From the NCBI GenBank assembly GCA_030737835.1, contig CM060855.1:5326478-5390477 (forward strand): 64,000 nucleotides of DNA. Reading direction: 5' to 3'. This stretch comes from Acorus gramineus. Its lineage: Eukaryota > Streptophyta > Magnoliopsida > Acorales > Acoraceae. Below, in pieces: positions 37,301 to 49,307 of this stretch. The position numbers were made by a program, and so were the translations under genes. Position 1 is the first letter of the stretch, and every line of letters begins with the position of its first letter. The notes beneath the pieces were generated by a model. It worked only from the letters and a program-made list of their open reading frames with translations, was not told the DNA's origin and searched no databases.

Positions 37301-38813
37301 ATGAACCCTTTTTCTGTTTCTCATATGAAAGAAAATTGAAGAGTTTAAATTGGCTTATTTGCTTGGTTAAGTTAAGCATATCCCACTTCTGTGAAAGAGG
37401 TTAAGAAATCAAATCTAGGGGAGCACCATTCTTCAAAAAAAAAGGCTGATTTGCTCATAGACACAAGAAGCTGTAAATTTTCCTCACTTAGGTTTGTGGG
37501 TAGAAATGATTTTCTCTGTCACTAAGGCCATGAATTATGGCATATTGGGCTCCACATTATAGATGATCTTATTAGTTATTAATCTGTAACAGATCTTTCC
37601 TTTTTGCACTACAACACTAGTTTCTCTTTTGATGGAATACAACACTAGTTTCTTATAAATTATTAATCAGTATTGTTTTCATTAGTCATTTGTCTTTATC
37701 CTTTTAAATCACAAAGTGTTACCTAGAGCTTTCATTAATTATTATGTGAAGTTCTTTCACTTGAGTTACCATGTAATGAAAATAATCTATTTTATTTCAT
37801 CTACAAAATTTACAATCAAGCATGGTATATATAGTAGCTAATGGTCAAGAATGAAAAATTGCGCATACTGTCTGATAAGTACTGGTGCCATTTGTCCTCC
37901 TTTTTCTAATAGAATGTTCTTTATATTGATTATGTTAGGGCCCTTATCAAATAAATACCCTTAGGATGCTATATGTATGTGTGATCACATTTTTTTTTGG
38001 CTTCTAGTCCCCTTGCTAAAAATATATTGTTCAGGTGCGTGAGGGCATTGCATGTGGTCAGGAATGAATACTACAACCTGCGTAGTAAATTTGAGATTAT
38101 GCTTCAGGTATGAATGGCCCTCCTTGTTTTCTGTGGAAGTACAAAACACATTGCGATAGATCTTGTGCCTACTTAAAAGACATCTTGTCACATTCATACA
38201 ACCAATTGACAATGGCCTCAAGCATGCAAACTTATATGACGCGACGCCAATTCATGTTTTATACTAAAAAAAGTTTATCTCATTCATCTCTGATGAGATT
38301 AGCTTTTTTTTGGTAGACAAGTGTTTTTTTATTACTTTTTGTCATGGTTAAATCTTATCTTATCAATGAGTAAAGACTCAAACTTGAATGAAGAGGGGTA
38401 CCTCTACATCTCTACCAACCTGAAATAAAATGAAATTTGTTGTTATTGAATAGGACTGATATAAGTCATGGGTTCAGCGAAGCTCATGTTGACTCATGCA
38501 AGTCATATGATTCATATATATATTTCAAAAAAAAAAAAAAGGAGTTACATTGGATGTCATGGGTTCGACAAAACCCATATTTTTCTTTATGCAATTCATG
38601 CATCAACAAAAATTATGTCCATGCAGACTTTAACATGAAGTGTGTGAGACATCTACTATACGAACTTAAAACACTTCTATCTGTCACATGGCACTATTTA
38701 TGATATTGGTGTTACTTTGTTTTCTGTTTACTTCACATTATGAAAAGAACTTCCATTATCCTGTGCAGCTTGAGCAGAGAATTCAAGCTTACGAAGCGAA
38801 ACTGCAGAAATGA
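34312..38813 (+). CDS. Histidine-containing phosphotransfer protein (AHP type)
   Basis: Six exons, 34312-34371, 35699-35829, 35934-36002, 36282-36353, 38035-38107 and 38769-38813, all in phase, 149 residues, the usual length for plant AHPs. The HPt motif HQLKGSSSSVGA carries the phospho-accepting histidine at residue 79. The flanking helices read as in the family (DEQFMQLQMLQD, PGFVAEVIALF, EEN-KEGCVRAL). The protein relays phosphate from cytokinin or other hybrid histidine kinases to response regulators and moves between cytosol and nucleus. The C-terminal helix ends LEQRIQAYEAKLQK. Intron 1 (1.3 kb) contains worn tandem repeats. The retained histidine argues against a pseudo-HPt. Confidence 0.95.
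34425..35640 (+). repeat. Degenerate tandem repeat in AHP intron 1
   Basis: The phrase ATGGCTGTTCTGTTGG recurs, with changes, near 34658, 34788, 35004, 35172, 35372 and 35577, along with TTTTTATCAGTGTTTTATTTG and GAGCTGAAGTGAA. Periods vary between about 130 and 215 bases. The copies are strongly diverged, unlike those in the CCH intron. Confidence 0.75.
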
Positions 38814-40275
38814 AAGCTTATCAGACTCCTCGAAACAGAAATGCTTCAAAATCTCCGCTTTTTTAAGTTATAGATCGCTGACATTAGAGATCAGTGATAC
38901 TGATTATACCCAGCGAATACTCTTGTCTGTATTCAGAAACTTGAGAGTTGGCACTCTTAATAAGTTAATCAAGATCAAAAACATATTTAGCTGTCATTTT
39001 TTTTTACTTGTATAAATTCTCTGTGCTTCTCTAATGGTGTGACCTCATATTCAACAAGCTATTTATAAACTGCGTTCATGGACAGTCTTTGAATCTGGAT
39101 CAGATTGCTTAAACTTTGGTGCTTTTTTTTTGGTAGTCTTGTTCCATATGAAAAATACATGTATGGGTTATATTAGTGTATGAAAGTTTTTTTTTTCAAA
39201 GAAAAAATATACTATTGGATTTCAGCGTATATTTTATTTCGTACAGCAATGTATACTTCAATTGTTGAGCATATAATTATATTTTTTTTGAAAAAAAGTG
39301 CTGTGGATTGTAGACAAGACTGCATGTGAGGGTGAGTGTATCATTTTTGAGCTAAAGACATCCACATTACTACAAAGATGGATAATCTCATATAAGTCCA
39401 TGTTAAAGTTAAAACAGACACATGAGTCCTTAAAAACTTACAAAAACTTATTTTGTTGTTGTTGGTTGTATAGTTGAAAGTAATTGTGAGTGGTATTGTT
39501 GAAAGTAACTCTTGAGTCCCATGACCAAATTAACAAGGTTTTGAGAACCTAGATGGATCATTTTTTTAATAGTTATTATACATTTATACCTACTAAACAA
39601 TATAATAAAAAATAATTACAATTCATCTCATTCATTTCACAAAACAATCTTTTTATTTCACTTGTTAATAATTTTATTTGTTCATTTAATTTTATTCATT
39701 AAGATACAATTTTTTTAAGGAAAATGACATTTTGGATTTCTTTTAAAGTACATATATGAATTGAATGTATATAATTTTTAGATTTTCATAATAAATTATA
39801 TCTGTATATTCACACACTATATTAGTGATGCGACACTAGCTACAAAAGGGACTGAGTAATCAGTCTCATTTTTCAAATATATGTCCAACATGCTAGTAAG
39901 AATATTGTAAGTATTTAAATCAAATTCTTAAGTATGTATCAAACACTATATTCCAATAAAAAGATCTCTAAATGGAACAGTTATTGATAGAAAGAATTCA
40001 TCCAAAATAATGGCACAACATCCAAATATATTCTAGGAACAAAAGGAGAGGCCATATATCATCCTCCAAGCACACCTTTAAAAACACTTTGCAATAACAC
40101 ATGAGCTAGCTTTGGTGAATCATGAAGAACACCTGATGTGAAACCATTTAGCAGCTTCTTTTCATTGTTAATGACAAAGAAGGTAAGTGCATTGCAAGAG
40201 AACTCTCTTCTTGTCCCTTCAACACAAACAGGCGAACTGACTACGCAATTGTGAAGGTTTTCCTCACGACGATGC
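38814..40275. other. Convergent intergenic region between AHP and CX9C genes
   Basis: Holds the two 3' UTRs. Two places (39290-39350 and 39830-39880) carry GACTGCATGTGAGGGTGAGT- or GGGACTGAGTAATCAG-like ends of the Mutator-like MITE family, but no complete element could be bounded. Confidence 0.5.
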
Positions 40276-43200
40276 CTACCAAAAAGACCATCTTCTCTTG
40301 CTAGTTGACTCTACTAATTTAGGCTCCTCCACCTTTCTATTAGTGATCCCCTGGTTCAGTGCCTCGAGTCTTTTCCTGCAACCAAATTGAAGGATGAGAT
40401 TTTGATCCAAGGCAGAGGGAACAAATAATATATGGGCGTTGATACACTCAGTTATCCTGCAGGCCTAACACAGTATATGAAATCTCTAATTGATTATATA
40501 CTCTACTGGGAAAAATGTAAAAAGGTATGCATTCAATTAATTAGAGTATGTACTTCGTTAGACAGGTATATACTTTAAAAACAATCAAAATCAAAATGTG
40601 TTGACTGTAGAAGTGACTGCTGGAATGACTGAGTAACCTTTTCCACAATAAACATCAGTTTGAATATGACACTGCATGAGAGAAGCAAAATGCAGTTTAA
40701 AGAACCATATTCATCAAAGAGAATGAGACGTGAACCAATAAAACATTAAGACATTGAGATGTAAGTTTTAACAGACAAACACAAATATGAACGAGAAGAT
40801 GACAAATGCTACTCATCATCAACCAGTGTGGCTAAAGTGAGGTCCAGGCAAAATGTAAAAAATATCATTTAAGAACAATCAGATTGCTTCTTTGGGACAA
40901 AAACAGTCAGCGAAGTACCCTGATAGGAAAAAAGGGAGGTGAAGCTTGATGTCTTTAATCAAAAGCTCTATTCTCAAGGAGCATCATCCTAATCTTCTGA
41001 TGCATAACCAGGAATTTTTACAATGGGAGGAGACAAAACTTAATAAGGGAGTCAATTTTCTTAGTTTGTTTTATGAATAAATTATTACAGAGATTATCTA
41101 TACACTTAAGATTATCGGATCCGACCAGCCATCAACTAGTAAGTAATTTAAACGAGTGGGTCTCAACTATATGAAAATAATCAAAGTATATGAATGGGTC
41201 AAGGAAATACTTGGTATCTTCAAGGCGACCATGTAAGCTCCACCGCTGCCGAAAACCATCCATCCCTTCAATGCCACTAGCAAGAATTAATCGCCTGCAT
41301 GATTAGAATTAATCATTAATGAGAACCGCAATGACAACAGAAGAAGAAAAAAATTGCATCTGGCTTCTGTTTCTATCATTGATTCATTGTTAACAAGTTC
41401 CAACGTTGATAGCATGAAAGCAACCGATTTTCCACACTAATTCCACCATGTCAATAAAACATCAACCTTGGAGCTATGCATTGATATCCGAGAAGCAGAA
41501 GCTCACATGAAATCATAGTAAATGCTGCAAATACATCCTGTCACAAAACTAACCCATCCTTAAGAACAACATTATAAATAAAGAGCTGAGTAATAGTGGA
41601 GATTTCTCTTAGATGCTGTGAATAGATATGCAAATATGCTAGTGTTGTTAAATATATGTTTATGATCTATAACTCAATCAAATGTTGAGGCAATAGTTAA
41701 ATGCCCTATATTAGAGGCATGCAAAATGGATACTAAACATATGTACTTCATCTAAACAAGGGTTTCTTATCTAGAAGATCAAACCTTTCAAGAGATGTGA
41801 CCTCTGATTGTAACTGAGAAGCTCTTTCCTTTGCTGCATCCAAAGGCATTGAGGACCCCAATTTGCGTTCACTATTCTGGAGCCGATCCCTTAGTTCCTT
41901 GTCCTGCACAAAGGTGGATAACCGCAGAATTTTCAACTTTACATGCATCATTTGGCTTGGAACAGAAGTCAGAAAGGGAAAAGGAGGTGATTATCCTACC
42001 CGTCTCTCAGCACATTGCTGATACAAAGCGATCTCATCTTGACAAAATGGCTCAATATCATTGATCTGCAAACCTGAAAAGCACAGCTTTCATCACTTCT
42101 ACATCTTGCAGTCCACTAAAAACAGCACTCAAACCTCCCTTATAGAATTTTCAGTCCAACATGCATAATGATAAATTTTGAACATTTTGAACGTTGAGAG
42201 AAGAATAATGTTTGGGGAAGTTTTAAATGTAGTCTTTTTTACAATCCCCACATGCCTTGATTTTTTTTGAAGGTGTACATTTCATATAATGAAGCATGAA
42301 GTATATGCTCCTTTATGTACCAAAAATAATCACATGCTTCATCTAAGTTTTGAAGAAGTATATACTCATTAGAAAAATAGGATTGTGGCACTGAACACAA
42401 GGTTTTATATAAGAATGCATGTAATAAAGCCTTACACTCTCTCTCTCTTTCTCTCTCGTTTTTGTTTTACTTGTTTTGATTGAGCGGGAACTCAAAAACA
42501 CAGGATGTCGAGCTCTGGCGATAAGGGAGAGATGGAGACGCCTTCAAAAGTCTCTACGGAGAATTCCACGGCGGAGAAGGTGGTTTTGGTGGACCTCCAC
42601 GCCGAAGGGCTGGATGAAGAAGTTTATGCCAAAGAAAGGTGGGACCCCTAGAAGAAATGAGATAATTTTCATAGCTCCCACAGGGGATGAAATAAAAAGC
42701 AAATGTGTTTTGGAGCATTACCTGAAGTCCCACCCTGGAAATCCTCCTATTTCCGAATTTGATTGGAGCACAGGAGTCACTCTGAGGCATTTCACAATGA
42801 TTAGTGAAAAGGCCAAGGCCACAGAGGTCCCAGAAGGTGAGCCACCAAAAAAGAAGCATGTAAGGAAGTCGGGAGAAGAAGGCAATGGAAAGTGAAGTTG
42901 CCAATGAGGAGGGAGAAGACTCCAAAGCAAGTGCTGATGCTGAAATGAAAGAGGAAGCAGGCGAAGAAGAGGTACAGACAAAGGAATCAGATGCAACAGC
43001 AGGTGCTGATGCAGAAATGAAACAGGAGGGGAGCAGGTGAAGAAAAGGAAAAGACAAAGGAAATAGACTCCACAACAAGTGCTGATGTAGTCGGCAAGCA
43101 CCTCCCCTCTTTGTGAAAGAGGTCAAGGGATCAAAATCCTATGGAACACCATTCTTCAAAAAAAAAAAAAGGTGCTGATATGGAAAAGAAAGAGGAAGGT

Positions 43201-46200
43201 GGGGCTGAAGAAAAGGAAAAGGCAAAGGAAGTAGAATCCATGGCAAGGGCTGATGCAGAAATGAAAGAGGGATCAGGTGAAGAGGAGAAGACAACTAAAG
43301 AAGAAGATTCTATATCAGGTGAAGAAGAGAAGAAGACTAAAGAAGAAGATACTACAGTAAGTGCTGACTTGGAGAAGAAAGATGCAGTGGAAGACATTGT
43401 CAAGACTCCACAAGAGATGGGCATAGGCGGCAGCAGCAGACAATGAGTCTGAGAAGACCGAGGAGAAAAGAGAAGACTGAGGACATTGGTAAGCACAAGA
43501 ATCATGAAGAATCTGGTATGGTGAATCTGTTGTTAAGGAAGGGGAGAAAGAGGACACACCATTGCTGAAGGCAGAGGAACAGAAAGAGGAGGGAGCAGAA
43601 GAGCAGCCAAAAGGCGATGACACTTCCATGTCAAAAACAGAGGAACAGGCAGAGAAGGTGGCAGATGAGCAGCGGAAAGAGGAGGAACGGAAAGACGTGG
43701 TTGATGAGGTATCACAGGAGAAAAAGATGAGTCAAATGATCAATCAAGTGCAATACCAGGAGAATATCACTCTGTAAATCATGAAGACTTGCAGCATCCA
43801 TTGAAGCCCTCAACTATCAGCAATTGAAGAATTTTTGGGTTCAACTTTTTTGTGGCTTACCCTGCTTTAGCAAACCAGAGCACATCATGTAGGTGGTGTA
43901 AAAACAAGGTTGTACATGCAACATGCTCTTGGTAAGAGTGTTGTTACACTCAGGTTTTTTCCTCAGTCCAAAACACAATCCTACATATCACGTTAGAAAT
44001 CCAGTGAAGCATATATCTCGTTAGATGTTATATATACCTCTAAATATTTTCTTACACTTACTAAAAATGGATTCATTCAACTTGAAATAGAGCGATATGC
44101 ACTTTTTATCAAAGCATATACCTCATTAGATGATGTTTACTATTTTTAAAAAATGAAAACATATGAGGTCTGAGTTTTGGTTGGTAAATGTGATTGAGGC
44201 AACATTTTTCTTTTGGTAAATGATAACAAAAGCGAGGGGCAATTTAGATGATGGAAAAAAAATGAACCAAGCTTTGAAAAAGTCGGCCAGCACCCTACTC
44301 TCCGCAAAGGATGACAAGGATCAAATCCTGGGGGCACCTATCTTAAAACAAAAAAAAAAATCTATGCATGTGGAAAAATATGATGGAATCAAAATCCCAC
44401 CAATCTAGTGGGATTTCAAGAATACCGGTGGATTCTAGTTTATAAGATCATTATCCACCCCCCCCCCCCCATTAATAAAATAATTTAACAAAATTATAAT
44501 TCACGTTCTAATTAGATAAATCAATCCCTTCTCTTTTTCTCTCTCATTGGGTTCTATCTGTCATTGGGTTGTAACAAAAATTTAAGTAGGTATTATATTA
44601 TTAGTATATAATTTTCAATATGTGAAATTTGATTAATTTGGGTTGTAATAAATATTTAAGTAGGTATAATATTTCATTTCTTGTTTCTAAACTCAAAAAA
44701 AAAATGTTCTATTTTAGATACTATTATGATGCTATTGATTTCGATGTTTAAATAATCTGTAACAAGTAACTTGTTTAAGGAATTTAATCTCATTTGGTGT
44801 TTAAATCATATATGTGGTTTTTTCATGCCATTTCATATATTTTATTTAAAATATTTCATTGTTCTAGCATTACTCATTTTTTATAGTTATGATATAGATA
44901 AGGATTTAGATTTTAGGCATATGGAAATCTATTAGTAATGGTATTCATGGTATTTAATCAAAATCCATTTCTTCTTTTCCAGGCACCAACCAAATAGTGG
45001 AACTTGGATCCGAATAGGAATCCATAGATGAACCAAACAGTCTAATGGAACATTAATTCCTAGTAAAATGATTCCTATCACAATGATTCCTAGTATAAAG
45101 AATCCATTGAATATAACAACATGAACCAAACAGAGCTTTAAAAAGAAACTCTTTATCTTGACATATCCAATTAAAAAGGATTAAATCCACTCACATAGAA
45201 AGAGGTTCCTCAAAATCCCATCACATAAGTCGACACCTTCAAGCACATGGGATGCAATGTCAGGGGGTATCAGAGGTGATGGTGGCCCTGTCATGAGGTC
45301 ATCACCTACGAGAATAGTCTCCTCCATGGTTGGCTCCGCATCAACTAGATCAAAACAGAAAGTCAAGAAATGAAAAACACATATTAGAACCTCACAAGCA
45401 TACTCCAATGGTTCTTTAAATGATTAATGTTCTCAATGCATTGTACAAATCTTTTTCAAACAATCACAAAGTGAACAAATTAAATGTTTTGGTTATTACA
45501 CAACAAACAAATTACTGGCATAATTGTAATAGAGATTCCAAAAATCCAAGGAGGAGAGTTCTTACCTATGGTTCCAAAAAGAAGGGCCAAATAATGCATT
45601 AAGGATGTGTTATAGAACAACACGAAAAAGAATCCAAGATGAATAAATTGCAAAAATCTTGAAGAAAATTACAACATCCACCTAACTTATCTTACATTCC
45701 TATAAAAACACATCATGCCATGGATATATATAAAATTCAAGCCTACTAGATATTTGTAAGTGACCTCAGTCACTCAATCGGCAAAATTTATAAACCTAAA
45801 ATGAATAAGTGACTGTGTTTCAAAGATCGATATGACCATAAAATGCATCTTTCCAAAAATCTACAAAGAGTCGAAACCAGAAATGCTCATTTTTTTAAGG
45901 CATTCAAACAGGGTGCTAAAGACTTCAACAAGAAACTTGCTCATTTATATAAAAAAAATTCATGTAATCATTTTCAGGCTTGTGTGATCTAAGGCAGTCA
46001 TAACAGTACCAAACAACCACATGAATGCTAAATAATTTGCCCAAAGTAATTCATGCATTCAAGTAAAAACACCATCGTAATCATCAACAAAGACATACAT
46101 TCTAAACCGTGTTAAATGGATCAACAACTTTCATATTACAGCAAAAAAAAAAGAACTAAATCTTATCCAATTGTATAAGATATGGGCTTACGGCCATGCC

Positions 46201-46842
46201 AGCCAAGAAAACACCTTCAAATCCCTACATGTCAAATACCATATGAGTGTTGTTACACACAGTACGCGCGGCCAGTATATTAACCTCCATATGTATATAC
46301 CACTATGGGTAAGGTATATACCTCGTTAATTTTTTATTTTTTTTTTACATTTGCTAAAAATATATTCATTCAATTTGAAATAGAACAATATACATTTTTC
46401 ATCAAGCATATGCATATACCTCATTAGACGAAGTACAGGCAGTCCTCCACGAAACTCTCCCTCACATTATTCTACGTCAAATAGTACCTTCTGATGAAAA
46501 TTTATGAGACATGACCCAAATTTTTTACTCCAATATGTTTTTGATGAAACATCTGTTGAGAAGCAAGTGTATGAGCTTTGGGTTCGCTCCAAGTTCTTAT
46601 CTTTTATTTTTTTTTCCTCATCTGAGACATCTCTATGCGGTTTCATAAAACTTGGTCAATCCAAAAGGGTTTGTGATAATTCAAAACAGTATTTAAACAC
46701 CCAAAAAAAAAAAAAAAACATGGTTTTGCATTCCATTCGAACGATAAATTCGGAACAGAAAAATAGGTCTTCCTGACCAAAAAAAAGAAAGCAAAATTCA
46801 TGCTTTAGTCGGTAAGAGAGAGAAATCCAACATACCATCCAT
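40276..46842 (-). CDS. Twin CX9C (CHCH-type) protein, probable respiratory-complex assembly factor
   Basis: Six coding exons: 46836-46842 (7 bases), 45195-45344, 42000-42073, 41785-41903, 41211-41294 and 40276-40375; every phase fits, 177 residues. Cysteines sit at 43, 53, 63 and 73, forming two CX9C motifs (CDGILRNLFLC and CQDEIALYQQC), the signature of small proteins imported by Mia40 into the mitochondrial intermembrane space. The C-terminal half is a charged helix, likely coiled coil (about 74-120), then conserved GFRQRWSLHGRL and a basic end KRRWSFW. It resembles a plant family that I recall as annotated as cytochrome c oxidase assembly factor (At1g10865-like), but that name is from memory. 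Intron 2 (3.1 kb) hosts an MBD pseudogene, a SINE and a MITE. The 7-base first coding exon is inferred from ATGGATG followed by a GTATGT donor. Confidence 0.87.
40434..40640. mobile_element. Possible Mutator-like MITE in the last intron of the CX9C gene
   Basis: Starts GGGCGTTGATACACTCAGTT and has GACTGAGTAACC near the right end, the terminal motif of the MITE family at 20819. No 9-bp duplication was found, so the limits are approximate. It lies in the intron between exons 5 and 6. Confidence 0.5.
42505..43827 (+). pseudogene. Intronless decayed copy of an MBD10/11-type methyl-CpG-binding-domain gene
   Basis: The frame starts at an ATG (MSSSGDKGEMETPSK), shifts near 42595 into WMKKFMPKKGG, then reads through the MBD core: NEIIFIAPTGDEI, LEHYLKSHPGNPPISEFDW. 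A second shift near 42870 leads to a Glu/Lys-rich tail with repeated ADAEMK units, ending near 43827 (STISN-stop). At least three frame shifts and a stop after KQEGSR (about 43037) make it non-functional. The absence of introns suggests a retrocopy; no poly-A tail or flanking duplication was seen. It lies antisense within intron 2 of the CX9C gene. Confidence 0.8.
43087..43171 (+). mobile_element. SINE-like insert in the MBD pseudogene
   Basis: An 85-base insert ending in a run of 12 A. It contains GGTCAAGGGATCAAAATCC, a worn tRNA-type B box. Flanked by GTGCTGAT at 43079-43086 and 43172-43179 and splits the Glu/Lys tail of the pseudogene. Similar sequences with the same A-rich end occur at about 37385-37443 and 44285-44360. 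The surrounding gene has GTGCTGATG repeats, so the duplication could be partly coincidental. Confidence 0.65.
43936..44178. mobile_element. Mutator-like MITE in intron 2 of the CX9C gene
   Basis: Starts GAGTGTTGTTACACTCAGG. Its 243-bp length and interior (CATATACCTCATTAGA) match the 242-bp copy at 29482. The flanks TCTTGGTAA and GGTTGGTAA agree at 7 of 9. Confidence 0.65.
44285..44360 (+). mobile_element. SINE-like fragment
   Basis: Reads TCGGCCAGCACC, then GGATCAAATCCTGGGGGC, then an A-rich tail; similar to the insert at 43087. No duplication was located. Confidence 0.5.
46245..46475. mobile_element. Possible Mutator-like MITE in intron 1 of the CX9C gene
   Basis: Starts GAGTGTTGTTACACACAG and contains the family's internal CATATACCTCATTAGAC motif. 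The right border was not found with confidence. Confidence 0.5.
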
Positions 46843-48363
46843 GATTTTGTAGGGGTTTAAGTAGATGAAGCGCTCTCAACCACTGCAACTTAAAAAAAAT
46901 GGAGGTTTTGACAGAAGCTGATCACTGAAGGAAGCGACAGTGAGGGTTTCCTTTTATGGTCCCAAACCGGGCCAGTCGGGCCGGAAAAACGGGCCGGCTT
47001 CTAAACATGAAAAAAAAAAACTTACTTTTCCAAGAGGGATGGCGGGGAGGGGTGGTCGGCAAGGGGGAGGCATGGTCGCCGCACGGAGAGGCAGTGCAGA
47101 TCGGGTGGGGGTGGCCAAGAGGGACCTGCAGAGGGTTCAAGAAGGTGAGGGAGAGAGAGGGGGTTGCTGGAGGTGAGGGACGGAGAAGGGGGGAGGGTAC
47201 TGTTGGAAGGTGAGGTTGAGGGAGGCCGGAGGAGGTGTCGAGAGGAGGAGATTGAGATCTGAAATTTAAAATATGCATTCGAAATATGCATTATAAGTAA
47301 ATCATGAAATATGAAATATGCATTCGAAGTAATCGTTTCTCTCTATATATGAGAATATATATATATATGTACACGCGCACTGAATATGAAATTTTTTTTT
47401 TTTATAATGTGTTTCTTTGATTAAGGGTGCGTTTGGTTCCGCGATTGTAAAACTGATTCTGCAGAAATCTGCGATTGCAAACTGATTCCGCAGGAAGCTC
47501 ACTTTCTCAGCTTTCTGAAATCGCAGCTTTTGGGCACTATTTGCCTGAAATCTGTGTACAAGAAGCTGCTACAGTAAAACTGTTTGGTTGCACGATTGTA
47601 AACGCAGCTTCCTGCAATCGCAATCGCAGCGCAATCGCGCAACCAAACGCACCCTAAATATATGGGCATTATATACTCGGTCCGTTTTACAGTCTCATTT
47701 ACAATCGTCTATGAAACGCACGCAGTGTATAAAATCATTTAACACAATATATTTCATCATCTCAATACATATTCCATTGTGAAAAATGTAAAAAATATGC
47801 ATTCAATTCATACGAAAAATAACATTTTTATAAAAGAATATACTTCATTAATTAAATCATGTCGATGCTACAAACAAACAATGTTGTATTATGAATCGAA
47901 CTTACCATAAAGAATTTACCTCATTGGTCCGCTTTATTTATTTTTTGTGTTGGTGGGAATAGAGGGTTGGTTGGTGGGATTAAGTGCTCCTTTCAATTTT
48001 TTTCACTAGCATTGTTTATTTATATTCAATTCTTTATAATATATACTTCCTTTTTTTTTTTTTACTAAACCGCATAAAACATATGGTTTAAATAAACTAG
48101 TGCCATAAATTTCAAGGGTAGAAAGCAATAAAAAAGGGAATGAAGCAGAACTATTACAGGAACAATGATAACATGATTGAGCAATCTGAAGCTTCATATA
48201 AGGCTCAGGTGGGGTTACAGTATAGAATTCCTGGCTTCTTTTGGTGAGTATAACCTCTATTCAATAAAAAGAAAAAACTTGTGTGTTTTTGAATGAGCAC
48301 TTTCAATTTCTGTATAAGATGAATTGCAAAGGCACATCCTGCTATCAAGTCCTTCATGGATCC
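46843..48363. other. Intergenic between the CX9C and AKR genes
   Basis: Contains the CX9C 5' leader, a GC-rich purine-biased block (about 46960-47250), a young Tourist-like MITE and AT-rich sequence. I see no reliable gene. Confidence 0.5.
47425..47654. mobile_element. Young Tourist-like MITE, 230 bp
   Basis: Ends GGGTGCGTTTGGTTCCGCG and, reversed, GGGTGCGTTTGGTTGCGCG differ by one base. TAA duplications are at 47422-47424 and 47655-47657. The interior is rich in CGCAATCGC-type inverted motifs. The same family is at 53131-53359. Confidence 0.95.
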
Positions 48364-49274
48364 TTAAGCTCTTCTGTACTCATCTCCGCAGTCACCGATC
48401 ACTTTGAGTAAATCTTTTCCCTTCTTCGACACCTCTGCGATACTATTCATGTCTTCATCATCCAACACCAGTGAAAATATAGCATTGGTGTCCTGTATGT
48501 GATCTGACAGTCCAAGTCTCACCCCAATCATCGATCCCGCCACAGATGGCTGCATCAACCCAAAATTGTCCCGTTTGAAATCAATTTTCAAAAACAGTTT
48601 ATGCTCTAAATTGATTAAAATAATCGACTGTGGAAAAAGCTACCATCAACCATTCTTTTGTTGACTTTTGAAACACAAAAACCAAAATCTGAAATCAAAA
48701 GCTGAAAGTTCAAAAATACCCATTGGATCCGATTATCTAAAAATTGATTTTGTTTTTATAAAATCAGTTTGGCAATTGGTTCCAAATGGAGCTTAATGAG
48801 GAATATATGGTGTTTGAATGATCTAGGAAACCGAGTTTCACCTGATCTAGTATGTACCGGACCGCCACAGTTGAGATGGAAACCCCATGTTTTGTAGCCA
48901 CCTTCTTCAGTGTTTGAAGCAAAACTTGGAAGAGGTTCCATCCTCCCCACGCATCAACCATCTACACCACATTCAATCACCCAGAATTGTGAAAATTCAA
49001 ATTCCACCGAATTATAAGAAAACAAAGCACGAGTGTGTTGATGTCTTGCATTCTAGTGACTGGACACTAAGAAGGAACTGAACAATAAAGAGGACCGTAC
49101 ACTCCTAGTCTCCTACCCAATTGAGGGTTTCAGGGCTTGGGTGCGAGATCCCCCGAATTTTCTTGTTGATGTTTTGTATGTTTATTTTGTAATTCTGTGT
49201 TGTGTGGGAAGTAGTGTGTTAATGTGTCTGTTATATATATAATCTTTTTGCAAGTATGAGTTTCTCGTACCATC

Positions 49275-49307
<33 letters not shown>

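Noticed and set aside
40425-40660. 9-bp target duplication for the MITE-like sequence at 40434
   Set aside because: Best flanking match was only 5 of 9, so no boundaries were claimed with confidence.
46922-47278. Pro/Ser-rich 118-codon minus frame upstream of the CX9C gene
   Set aside because: It comes from a purine-skewed GC-rich block; no conserved motif and overlapping open frames on both strands.
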